Shown here: positions 12,848 to 19,680 of the stretch, one piece after another
How the letters are laid out: the number at the start of each line of letters is the position of its first letter
Numbering within the stretch: the stretch's first letter is position 1
Origin: an uncultured Dysosmobacter sp.
Lineage (GTDB): Bacteria > Bacillota > Clostridia > Oscillospirales > Oscillospiraceae
Direction of reading: 5' to 3'
Length of the DNA stretch: 19,680 nucleotides
Assembly: GCA_934597465.1 (NCBI GenBank)
Contig: CAKTSC010000007.1
Span: 1 to 19,680, forward strand
Notes under the pieces: model-generated
Told to the model about the DNA's origin: nothing
Database searches by the model: none
The model's input: the letters and a program-made list of their open reading frames with translations, nothing else
Position numbers and translations under genes: made by a program

Positions 12848-13157
12848 AAGTGGTGAGAGTACCAAAATGAGCCTGCTTCCCGCGGAGAGCTTCCATCGGG
12901 GTGTCGGAGGGCGAAACCTGTCGAAACTGCCGGGCGGCGTGGATGCGCAGCGGCGGAACCAGGTGAAATATATTGGTCTCAAATGAATAAATATTCCTGA
13001 TGGCAGAGAATGGATCCGCACTCCAGCCATTGATCTTGCGTTTGCCTGGCAGGTGCAGCGCGGCCCGGGCGGAGAGCGGCTTCCGATATTGGCGGCCGGC
13101 GCGGCGGTATTTCGCCGCAGCCGCCGTCCCACATTACCCAGGAGGTGGAGTTACCCA

Positions 13158-14333
13158 GTGATACGATCAGAGGTAGAGAAACTCAGGGAGGAAGTCGTGG
13201 CCCTGCGCCGGGACTTCCACATGCACCCGGAGCTGGGCACCCAGGAATTCCGGACGGCGGAAAAGGTGGAGGAATACCTCCATTCCGTGGGGATCCGGAC
13301 AGAGCGGATGTTCAAGACCGGAGTCGTTGGCTATCTGGAAGGCGCGAAACCCGGAAAAACCCTCCTTTTGCGGGCGGATATGGATGCCCTTCCGGTGCAG
13401 GAGATCAACGAGTTCGCGTATCGCTCCCAGAACGACGGCGTCATGCATGCCTGCGGCCACGACGGCCACACCGCCATGCTGCTGTGCGCGGCCAAGATCC
13501 TGGCAGCCCACAAGGATGAGCTTTGCGGCAGGATCAAGTTCGTCTTCCAGCCCAACGAGGAGGAAGGCGGCGCCCATCAGATGGTGGAGGAAGGTGTGCT
13601 GGAGAACCCCAAGGTGGACGCCTCCTTCGGATTCCATCTCTGGAGCCAACTGCCTGCGGGCACCGTCGGTCTCAAGAGCGGGCCCGTGATGGCGGAGATG
13701 TATAACTTCAGGATCCGCCTGACGGGCAAGAGCGGCCACACCTCCGCGCCCCAGGAGGGGATCGACCCCATCCTCTGCGCGGCCAACATCATCCAGTCTG
13801 TTCAGCTTATCCAATCCCGCGAGATCGGGCCTATGGATGCCACGTGCATCGTCTTCGGCAAGATCCACGGCGGGACAAAGTCCAACATCATCGCCGGTAC
13901 GGTAGAGATGGAGGGAACTCTCCGGTACCTTTATGACGGCGACGATGATGGCCCCCAGCATCCCAGAAAGCGCTTTGAGCGCATCGTGCATGGCATCTGC
14001 GAGGCCCACCGGGTCACCGGCGAGGTCACGTTTGAGGTCAGCAACTATATCCTCATCAACGAGGAGAGCTCTGTCCGCTTTCTCAGCGAAAAGGTATTCC
14101 CCAAGATCGTTCCCAGCGAGAGGATCATCCCCTTCACCTGCATGGGCGGGGAGGATTTCTCGGAGTTCACCAACCGCAACCATGTGCCGGGCGCTTTCGT
14201 CTTCCTTGGGATCGCGGATCCCGGGAAGGGCACGGATCACCCCCACCATGCCCCGGACTTCAACATCGACGAGTCGATGCTGCCGGTGGGCGTGGAGGCC
14301 TTCGTGCGGATCGCCCTGGAGTTCCTGCAATGA
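13158..14333 (+). CDS. M20 family metal-dependent amidohydrolase (N-acyl amino acid type)
   Basis: Cytoplasmic two-metal amidohydrolase of the hippurate/IAA-amino-acid hydrolase group, 391 residues. It would cleave an N-acyl group from an amino acid. Metal-site elements: RADMDALPV (about 72-80), HACGHDGHTAML with C99 and H101, QPNEEEGG with the E134/E135 pair, GFHLW with H160, and HHAPDF near the C-terminus. The lid/dimerisation domain begins near residue 180 (FRIRLTGKSGHTSAPQEGID). Start is GTG 13158, with AGGAGGTGG nine bases upstream; further upstream the frame reads as Arg-rich noncoding sequence. First gene of the operon with the M24 hydrolase 40 bp downstream. In proteobacterial ectoine catabolism an unrelated deacetylase (EutE/DoeB) follows the hydrolase; this enzyme could supply that activity, which is inference. 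Confidence 0.9.
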   Translation: MIRSEVEKLREEVVALRRDFHMHPELGTQEFRTAEKVEEYLHSVGIRTERMFKTGVVGYLEGAKPGKTLLLRADMDALPVQEINEFAYRSQNDGVMHACGHDGHTAMLLCAAKILAAHKDELCGRIKFVFQPNEEEGGAHQMVEEGVLENPKVDASFGFHLWSQLPAGTVGLKSGPVMAEMYNFRIRLTGKSGHTSAPQEGIDPILCAANIIQSVQLIQSREIGPMDATCIVFGKIHGGTKSNIIAGTVEMEGTLRYLYDGDDDGPQHPRKRFERIVHGICEAHRVTGEVTFEVSNYILINEESSVRFLSEKVFPKIVPSERIIPFTCMGGEDFSEFTNRNHVPGAFVFLGIADPGKGTDHPHHAPDFNIDESMLPVGVEAFVRIALEFLQ

Positions 14334-14373
14334 TCCTGCAATCAATCATTTTTTGAAAAGGATGTGTTTTGCA

Positions 14374-15546
14374 ATGATGTTTGAGAGAGCCGAATACATG
14401 GCCCGTCTGGAAAAGGTCAAGAAGTCCATGGCCGAAAAAGGGATGGATGTCCTTCTCATCAGCAATCCTGCCAACATGTGCTATCTGATGGGCCACAACG
14501 CCTGGTCCTTCTACGTGCATCAGATGGTCGTGGTGGCGCTGGATGATGAGATGCCCCGCTTCATGGGCCGCTACATGGATGCCTTCGCCGGTGTGGTGAA
14601 GACCACCTATCTGGACGAGAACCACGTCCATCCCTATCCTGACTACTATGTGCAGAACCCCACCTGCCACCCCATGGATTACATGGCCGGTGTGCTGCGG
14701 GATCTGGGCTACGGCAATAAGACCATCGGCGTGGAGATGGACAACTACTGGTTCACCGCCGCCGCCTACGAGGCCCTGAAAAAGGGTCTGCCCGACGCCA
14801 AGTTCGTCAACGGCGACCACCTGGTGAACTGGGTCAAGATCATCAAGTCAGACGCGGAGATCGAGTTCATCCGCCGGGCCGGCAAGATCGTGGAGTCCGC
14901 CATGCAGGCGGGCGTGGACGCCTTCAACCCCGGCGCCCGCCAGTGCGACGTGGCCGCCGCCATCATCGGCGCCCAGGTGCGCGGCACTGCCGAGTTCGGC
15001 GGCGACTATGCCGCCATCATGCCCCTGATGCCCAGCGGCGAGACCGCCGGCGCTCCCCACCTGACCTGGGACGACAGCCGCTACCCCGACAACATGTCCA
15101 TGTATATCGAGATCGCGGGCTGCTACTCCCGCTACCACTGCCCCATGGCCAGAACCGTCTGCCTGGGTGAGCCCTCCGCCGAGATCGACAAGTATGCCAA
15201 GGTCACCATCGAGGGCCTGGAGGCCGCGCTTGCCACCGTGAAGCCCGGCACCACCTGCGAGGAAGTGGAAGCCGCCTGGCGCAAGACCGTGGCCAAGTAC
15301 GGCGTGGAGAAGGAGTCCCGCATCGGCTACTCCACCGGCCTCAACTATCCCCCCGACTGGGGCGAGCACACCGCCAGCCTCCGTCCCGGCGACAAGACCG
15401 TTCTGCAGCCCAACATGGTCTTCCACTGCATCCCCGGTATGTACTACGACGATTTCGGCATCTCCATCAGCCAGTGCTTCCGCGTCACCGAGACCGGCTG
15501 CGAGAGAATGTCCAACTACCCCTTTGACCTGATCGTGAAGAAGTAA
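14374..15546 (+). CDS. M24-fold hydrolase, ectoine hydrolase (EutD/DoeA)-like, metal site lost
   Basis: Pita-bread-fold protein of 390 residues. The N-terminal domain has LLISNPANMCYLMGHNAWSF then YVHQ; CHPMDY, GVEMDNYWFT, APHLTWDD, SRIGYSTGLNYPPDWGE and FHCIPGMY follow. These are features I associate with ectoine hydrolase rather than prolidase. All five M24 metal ligands are missing: the Asp pair reads YIEIAG and RYHCPMART, the His position lies in GYSTGLNYPP, and the two Glu positions read FHCIPGM and FGISISQ. This matches metal-independent members (creatinase, EutD). Expected reaction is hydrolytic opening of a cyclic amidine-like substrate such as ectoine to an N-acetyl-diaminobutyrate. 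Start is ATG 14374 (AAGGA 11 bases upstream); ATG 14377 is equally possible. Followed by a large hairpin and then the TRAP genes. Confidence 0.78.
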   Translation: MMFERAEYMARLEKVKKSMAEKGMDVLLISNPANMCYLMGHNAWSFYVHQMVVVALDDEMPRFMGRYMDAFAGVVKTTYLDENHVHPYPDYYVQNPTCHPMDYMAGVLRDLGYGNKTIGVEMDNYWFTAAAYEALKKGLPDAKFVNGDHLVNWVKIIKSDAEIEFIRRAGKIVESAMQAGVDAFNPGARQCDVAAAIIGAQVRGTAEFGGDYAAIMPLMPSGETAGAPHLTWDDSRYPDNMSMYIEIAGCYSRYHCPMARTVCLGEPSAEIDKYAKVTIEGLEAALATVKPGTTCEEVEAAWRKTVAKYGVEKESRIGYSTGLNYPPDWGEHTASLRPGDKTVLQPNMVFHCIPGMYYDDFGISISQCFRVTETGCERMSNYPFDLIVKK

Positions 15547-15572
15547 GCCTCTTTCCGGAGAGATATTCCACA

Positions 15573-15609
15573 CCGTCCGGCCGTGCAGGGCCGCTGCACG
15601 GCCGGACGG
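15573..15609 (+). other. 16-bp perfect hairpin between M24 and dctQ genes
   Basis: CCGTCCGGCCGTGCAG / CTGCACGGCCGGACGG (15573-15588, 15594-15609) with a 5-nt loop and no T run. Inside an operon this typically marks an RNA processing or stability element that sets different levels for upstream enzyme and downstream transporter messages. Confidence 0.65.
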
Positions 15610-15630
15610 AAACGAGATTTGGGAGGGAAA

Positions 15631-16218
15631 ATGGAAAGCATCCTAAAAGTCAATCAAATTTTTAAGAAAGTCGAGGAGTTCATCCTCAGTACCGCGATCC
15701 TCCTGATGGCGGTGATCCTCGTGGCCAACGTCATTGGCCGTGTGTTTGGCAGCAGCCTTACCTGGGCGGAGGAGATCTGCGCCCTGCTGACGGTCATCAC
15801 CACCTTTGTGGGCACCAGCTACTGTGCCCGTATGAGCTGCCACATCACCATGACGGCGGTTTTTGATACCCTGCCCCTGGTTGGCAAGAAGATCTTCCAG
15901 TTCATCGTTACGGTTGGCACCAGTGCCGCCATGTTCTTCCTCTCCTACCAGGCGATCCGCTACATCCTGAACCTGCAGTCTTCCGGGCGCTTTACCCCCG
16001 CCCTGCACATCCCCCTGTGGATCCCCTACCTCATGATCCCCATCGGCCTCATCTCCACCGGCATCCAGTACCTTGTGACCCTGGGTCTCAACGTCCGGGA
16101 TAAGGACATCATCCACGTGGGCGTGGAGACCGTGGTGGACGAGAGCGTCGATATGAGCGATGAGGCGGCCAAGGAAGCCCTGGAGGATGCGACGGAGGAA
16201 GGAGGGACGGAAGAATGA
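15631..16218 (+). CDS. dctQ: TRAP transporter small permease (DctQ)
   Basis: Four-helix membrane subunit of a tripartite ATP-independent periplasmic-type transporter, 195 residues. Hydrophobic helices at about 17-38, 52-66, 88-112 and 130-152; family features TWAEEICALLTVITTFVGTS and an amphipathic stretch before it. It carries an acidic C-terminal tail (DESVDMSDEAAKEALEDATE) longer than usual. Start ATG 15631 (MESILK) has GGGAGGG four bases upstream; the in-frame ATG at 15583 lies inside the preceding hairpin. Its stop overlaps the dctM start as ATGA, so the two permeases are coupled. Works with the DctM and DctP proteins downstream to import a carboxylate-bearing solute using the sodium gradient. 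Confidence 0.9.
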   Translation: MESILKVNQIFKKVEEFILSTAILLMAVILVANVIGRVFGSSLTWAEEICALLTVITTFVGTSYCARMSCHITMTAVFDTLPLVGKKIFQFIVTVGTSAAMFFLSYQAIRYILNLQSSGRFTPALHIPLWIPYLMIPIGLISTGIQYLVTLGLNVRDKDIIHVGVETVVDESVDMSDEAAKEALEDATEEGGTEE

Positions 16219-17492
16219 TCCTTTGCTTAATTGGTTTGATGTTTCTGTTCATGCTGCTGGGGTTCCCCATGCTCATGGGCATGTCCATGTCCCCGCTGAT
16301 CACCATGCTGTTCTTCGCGCCCCAGGTGGATCTCACCATCCTGGTGCAGCGCATGGTGGCGGGCGTTTCCACCTATGTTCTGCTGGCCGTCCCCATGTTC
16401 ATCCTGGCGGCCGATATCATGGCCCACGGTGAGATGGCAGACCGTTTGCTGGGCTTCGTGGGCTCCTGGGTGCGCCACATCCCCGGCGGCCTGGCCATCA
16501 CCGCCGGCGGCGCCTGCACCATCTTCGGCGCCATCTCCGGCTCTACCCAGGCGACTCTGGTGGCCATGGGGCGCCCCATGTTCAAGCCCATGCTGAAGGC
16601 CGGGTATCCCATCAGCCACGTCATCGCCCTGCTGATGTGCAACGCCAACATCGCCCTGCTGATCCCGCCCAGCGTCTGCATGATCATGTTCTGCGTCTGT
16701 ACGGGCGAATCCGTGGGCGAGCTCTTCATGGCGGGCATCGCCCCCGGCATCTTCATGTTCCTGTGCTTCGCGGCCTATGACTTCTACTATGCCAAGAAGA
16801 ACCACATCACCGCCGGTGAGCGTGCCACCGGCCGGGAGCGCTGGATTGCCTTCAAGCGGGCTATCCTGGCCCTGGGCTTCCCGGTGATCGTGCTGGGCGG
16901 CATCTACTCCGGCAAGTTCAGCCCCACCGAGGCGGCCGCCATGGCCGTGCTCTACGCCCTGATCGTGGAGGGCCTGGTCTACCGCACCCTGCACATCAAG
17001 GATATGCCGAAGATCGCCCTGGGTACCGCCCGCGTCACCGCCCAGGTCTTCATCCTCATCGCCGGCGGCAACGCCTTCTCCTGGCTGGTGTCCTACGCCG
17101 GGATCCCCCAGAAGCTCTCCGGCGGCATCTTTGCCAACGTGACCTCCCCCACCATGGTGCTGGTGATCGTGTCCGTGTTCTTCTTCGTGGCCTGCATGTT
17201 CGTGGACTCCATCCCCGTCATCATTATCATGAGCCCCATCATCTATCCCATCGCCATTCAGACGGGCTGCGACCCCATCCTGCTGGGCATCATCGTGACC
17301 CTGCAGTCCGCCATCGGCTGCGTGACGCCGCCCTTCGGCTGCAACATCTTTACGGCCTGCGGCATCTTCCACCAGAAATTCACCACGGTGGTCAAGGGCC
17401 TGCTGCCATACATGGCCATCAATATCGCGATCTCAGTGATCCTCGTGATCTTCCCGGACTTTACCCTTTTGAGCAGAAACCTTTTGATGTAA
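16215..17492 (+). CDS. dctM: TRAP transporter large permease (DctM)
   Basis: Main transport channel, 425 residues, about 12 membrane segments, the normal size. Recognisable blocks are the N-terminal FLFMLLGFPMLMGMSMSPLI, VPMFILAADIMAHGEMADR, the discontinuous-helix region ITAGGACTIFGAISGSTQAT, IPPSVCMIMFCVCTGESVGE, GIYSGKFSPTEAAAMAVLYA and AIGCVTPPFGCNIFTACGI. Translationally coupled to dctQ through a 4-bp overlap. Gene order Q-M-P within one operon marks a complete TRAP system. Codon use is strongly biased, as in the rest of this operon. Confidence 0.94.
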   Translation: MILCLIGLMFLFMLLGFPMLMGMSMSPLITMLFFAPQVDLTILVQRMVAGVSTYVLLAVPMFILAADIMAHGEMADRLLGFVGSWVRHIPGGLAITAGGACTIFGAISGSTQATLVAMGRPMFKPMLKAGYPISHVIALLMCNANIALLIPPSVCMIMFCVCTGESVGELFMAGIAPGIFMFLCFAAYDFYYAKKNHITAGERATGRERWIAFKRAILALGFPVIVLGGIYSGKFSPTEAAAMAVLYALIVEGLVYRTLHIKDMPKIALGTARVTAQVFILIAGGNAFSWLVSYAGIPQKLSGGIFANVTSPTMVLVIVSVFFFVACMFVDSIPVIIIMSPIIYPIAIQTGCDPILLGIIVTLQSAIGCVTPPFGCNIFTACGIFHQKFTTVVKGLLPYMAINIAISVILVIFPDFTLLSRNLLM

Positions 17493-17559
17493 CCCCACCC
17501 TGCGTATCCAGAGCGGAACCTTACAAATTCAAAACGGCAAAATGCGAAAGGAGTACCCC

Positions 17560-18609
17560 ATGAAAAAGAAAATGAGCAGACTGCTGGCTCTGGCGCTGGC
17601 CATGATCATGGCGCTGTCCCTCACGGCCTGCGGAAACACCAACGATCCGGGCGATGATGACGACGGCATGAAGACCTATAACTGGAAGCTGGCTCACGAG
17701 GAGAACGACGGCGAGCTGGAAGACATCTTCGCCGACTTCCTGGCCGAGCGGCTGAAGGAGAACTCCGACGGCAAGATCAACCTGCAGGTCTTCACCGTCG
17801 GCACCCTGGGCGACTCCAGCGACCTCTTTGAGCTGACCCAGACCGGCACCTGCGAGTTCGGCATCAGCAACCCCGGCGCTGCCGCCACCATCATCCCCGA
17901 GGCCAACATCTTTTCCCTGCACTTCCTCTTCCCCACCGAGGCCGAGGGCTTCGACGCGCTGGTGGAGAGCGACAGCAAGGGCTTCGCCAAGCTCGATGAG
18001 CTCTATGCCGCCCAGGGCGTTACCGTTCTGCAGTGGGGTGCCGAGCTGCCCAACGCCTGGACGGCCAACAAGCCCCTCACCAAGCCCGACGATTTCAAGG
18101 GCGTGAAGTTCCGCACCATGGCGGCCTCCGCCATCGCCGATTCCTATAAGGCCTACGGCGCGAATGCCCTGTCTATCACCTACACCGAGCTTTACAGCGC
18201 CCTGCAGCTGGGTATGTGCGACGGCGAGGTCAACCCTGTCTCCGCCATCTATGCCTCCGGTTTCGGAGAGGTGCAGGACTACCTGATGCTGGCCTATCCC
18301 GATATGTTCGTCTATACCTTCGCGGCCAACAGCAACTTCTGGAACACCCTGCCCGATGACGTGAAGGCCATCGTGGAGCAGAGCACTGCCGAGGCCTACG
18401 AGCTCTACAAGGCCAAGCGTGCCGAGGAGAACGTCCGCTGGATCGCCGAGTTGGGCGAGCAGATGGAGGTTATTGAGTTCACCGACGAGATGCGCGTTCC
18501 CTTCCAGGAGATCGCCGAGCAGAACCGCGGCATCTACACCAAGCTGGCCGGCGACAGCGGCCAGGAGATGCTGGAGCTCTTCCAGGCGGACATCGATAAC
18601 CTGGGCTGA
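17560..18609 (+). CDS. dctP: TRAP transporter solute-binding lipoprotein (DctP)
   Basis: Extracellular receptor that hands the solute to the DctQM permease, 349 residues. N-terminal lipoprotein signal with lipobox LTAC (C24), as expected for a Gram-positive cell, followed by a short acidic linker. Family features: LKENSDGKINLQVFTVGTLG, GISNPG, the domain hinge, and GVKFRTM with R185, the arginine that clamps the solute carboxylate in this family, so a carboxylated ligand is expected; DGEVNPVSAI and NSNFWNTLPDD follow. ATG 17560 has AAAGGAG six bases upstream; the earlier ATG at 17542 has no such site. It starts 67 bp after dctM and ends before a hairpin. Ectoine (TeaA/UehA), dicarboxylate and N-acyl amino acid receptors all share this fold. 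Confidence 0.93.
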   Translation: MKKKMSRLLALALAMIMALSLTACGNTNDPGDDDDGMKTYNWKLAHEENDGELEDIFADFLAERLKENSDGKINLQVFTVGTLGDSSDLFELTQTGTCEFGISNPGAAATIIPEANIFSLHFLFPTEAEGFDALVESDSKGFAKLDELYAAQGVTVLQWGAELPNAWTANKPLTKPDDFKGVKFRTMAASAIADSYKAYGANALSITYTELYSALQLGMCDGEVNPVSAIYASGFGEVQDYLMLAYPDMFVYTFAANSNFWNTLPDDVKAIVEQSTAEAYELYKAKRAEENVRWIAELGEQMEVIEFTDEMRVPFQEIAEQNRGIYTKLAGDSGQEMLELFQADIDNLG

Positions 18610-18625
18610 TCCCATATGATGTCTC

Positions 18626-18656
18626 AAAGGCGGCAAGCGAAGCGCTTGCCGCCTTT
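18626..18656 (+). terminator. Hairpin terminator/attenuator after dctP
   Basis: AAAGGCGGCAAGCG / CGCTTGCCGCCTTT, 14-bp perfect stem with a 3-nt loop, ending in only three T. Probably a partial terminator that lowers read-through into the EamA gene. Confidence 0.65.
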
Positions 18657-18674
18657 GGAGAATCCGGAGAAAAC

Positions 18675-19565
18675 ATGGACAAGAAACGATTGGAGGGCAT
18701 CCTCCTGGCGCTGATCTCCGCTGTGGCCTTCGGGACGTATCCCATCCTGGCACGCTTCACCCTGGGCTGCGGCGTGACCACCTGGACAATCCTTTTTCTG
18801 CGCTTTTTCTGCTGTGCGGGTGTCCTCTGGTTCTACTGCCTGGCAAAGGGGAAAATAAAGGCCCTTACCGCCAAGACCGCTTTGGGGCTGTTGGGCATCG
18901 GCATGCTGGCTTATGCCGCCATGTCGGCACTGAACCTGGCGGCCATCACCAGGATCTCCACGTCTCTGGCAAGCCTGCTTCTGTGCGCATATCCGGTGTT
19001 TGTGGCCCTTTTCTCCGTCCTGTTGGGGAGGGAGAAGCCATCGTGGCTGCTGGCCGCCTCCCTGGTGGTCTGCGTTGTGGGGCTCTGGCTGGTGATCGAC
19101 GTCCGTTCCGCCAGCGTGAACCTGCCGGGCCTTGCCATGGCGGTGGGGGCCAGCATCTCCTATGCGGTGTATGTTCTGGGGGGCAGCATGCTGGGCGGGA
19201 AGGCGGATCCCATCCTGCGGGCCACCCTCATCATGTCCGGCGCCTGCCTTGCCTATATGGCCTGCGGTGCGGCCATGGGGGAGATCCGCTTTGCCTTCGA
19301 GCCCATCGGTTGGGCCTGGCTTGCCGGAATGGTGATCCTGACCACGGTGGTGCCGGTGACGCTTTTCTGGCTGGCCATCGACCAGATCGGTGCGGTGGAT
19401 GCCAGCATCCTGGGGATCGTGGAGCCCATCTCCACGGTGATCCTCTCGGTGTGGGTGCTGGGGGAGCAGCTCCGCGGCGGGCAGATTCTGGGTATCGCCA
19501 TCGCCCTTTCCGGCATCCTGCTGATCCAGCTGCCCCAGCTGCGGGGGGAAAAGACGGAGGGATAA
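18675..19565 (+). CDS. EamA/DMT-family membrane transporter
   Basis: Inner-membrane drug/metabolite transporter, 296 residues and about ten helices built from two EamA repeats (about 8-140 and 152-287). Repeat features: LALISAVAFGTYPILARFTL, LLGIGMLAYAAMSALNLAAI, ASLLLCAYPVFVALFSVLLG in the first half, and VPVTLFWLAIDQIGAVDASI then LGIVEPISTVILSVWVLGEQ in the second. The EP-plus-VLGE pattern is typical. ATG 18675 has CCGGAGAAAAC upstream. It follows dctP by 65 bp across a weak hairpin and may be expressed as the last gene of the operon, perhaps exporting an amino acid end product or leftover substrate. Substrates in this family are rarely predictable from sequence. Confidence 0.9.
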   Translation: MDKKRLEGILLALISAVAFGTYPILARFTLGCGVTTWTILFLRFFCCAGVLWFYCLAKGKIKALTAKTALGLLGIGMLAYAAMSALNLAAITRISTSLASLLLCAYPVFVALFSVLLGREKPSWLLAASLVVCVVGLWLVIDVRSASVNLPGLAMAVGASISYAVYVLGGSMLGGKADPILRATLIMSGACLAYMACGAAMGEIRFAFEPIGWAWLAGMVILTTVVPVTLFWLAIDQIGAVDASILGIVEPISTVILSVWVLGEQLRGGQILGIAIALSGILLIQLPQLRGEKTEG

Positions 19566-19606
19566 GCCGCTTTTGGAGGAAATTTTCGAAAATGGAGGTA
19601 TCGCAG

Positions 19607-19680
19607 ATGCGGGAGCGAATGGAAGCGGGGCTGCGGGAGAGGCTTCCCCGGCTGGACTCCGCCGACGGGAACGCGGCGGA
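19607..19680 (+). CDS. Start of an unidentified gene cut by the window edge
   Basis: An open frame begins at ATG 19607 (MRERMEAGLRERLPRLDSAD) with GGAGG nine bases upstream; ATG 19592 in the same frame is an alternative with a GGAGG 12 bases upstream. Only about 24 codons are visible, rich in Arg, Glu and Leu, consistent with a cytoplasmic helical protein. No family can be named. It lies 41 bp after the EamA gene in the same direction. Confidence 0.45.
   Translation, partial: MRERMEAGLRERLPRLDSADGNAA

Larger units (their letters stand above)
12547..13157 (+). other. Control region and long leader of the M20/M24/TRAP operon
   Basis: About 610 bp without a credible gene. It contains operator copy B (12730-12746), promoter copy B (12757-12785), a second perfect palindrome (12833-12847) and a leader of about 365 nt ending in AGGAGGTGG before the GTG at 13158. 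An 88-codon plus-strand frame starting at 12720 runs straight through the operator and -10 box and is therefore not counted as a gene. A GC hairpin (CGGCG/CGCCG, about 13096-13118) lies shortly before the ribosome site. Confidence 0.55.

Noticed and set aside
12720..12986. 88-codon plus-strand frame, and a related minus-strand frame at 11429-11650, sharing VEHEQ-like residues.
   Set aside because: The similarity comes from the duplicated operator-promoter module beneath both frames, which contain the palindrome and -10 boxes; neither has a ribosome site.
1..19680. CRISPR arrays, tRNA or rRNA genes, transposases, integrases, phage genes.
   Set aside because: None seen by reading both strands. 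No regularly spaced repeats, cloverleaf-type sequence or recombinase motifs were recognised.

Overview
The window is high-GC bacterial DNA with strong AGGAGG-type ribosome binding sites, sigma-A-like promoters, an ECF sigma/anti-sigma pair and a lipoprotein-type binding protein. This combination suggests a high-GC gut Firmicute of the Oscillospiraceae/Flavonifractor kind. That placement is inference from gene style; there is no rRNA to confirm it. Both edges cut genes.

Left third (1-6600): the 3' part of a tRNA-dihydrouridine synthase; an ECF sigma factor overlapping its zinc-binding anti-sigma factor, with a near-perfect ECF promoter inside the last sigma codons; a YoaK/DUF1275 membrane protein behind a structured leader; a WYL regulator on the minus strand; and a minus-strand pair that looks like the enterobacterial yhdT-panF operon (small DUF997 membrane protein plus sodium/pantothenate-type symporter) behind a structured leader of about 210 nt.

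Middle (6600-12500): a secreted P1-family (DmpA-like) N-terminal-nucleophile hydrolase with a C-terminal LysM domain; a 950-bp noncoding stretch holding a 13-bp inverted-repeat element and what looks like an independent structured RNA gene of about 285 nt (extended -10 promoter, several hairpins, strong intrinsic terminator); a maleate-isomerase/EutA-like enzyme; a glutamate dehydrogenase; and a LysR regulator next to it.

Right third (12500-19680): an operon of an M20 amidohydrolase, an M24-fold hydrolase of the ectoine hydrolase (EutD/DoeA) type that has lost all five metal ligands, a complete TRAP transporter (DctQ, DctM, DctP) and an EamA exporter-like protein; then the first codons of an unidentified gene.

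The most interesting signal is regulatory. Upstream of the glutamate dehydrogenase (minus strand) and of the M20/M24/TRAP operon (plus strand) sit two copies of one module with identical spacing: a 17-bp palindrome, 10 bp, TTCCCA, 17 bp, TATAMT. They flank the lysR gene. The gdh copy overlaps the lysR promoter head-on. This points to a LysR-controlled regulon that imports and hydrolyses an ectoine-like or N-acyl amino acid compound and passes nitrogen to glutamate metabolism. The exact substrate cannot be read from the sequence.
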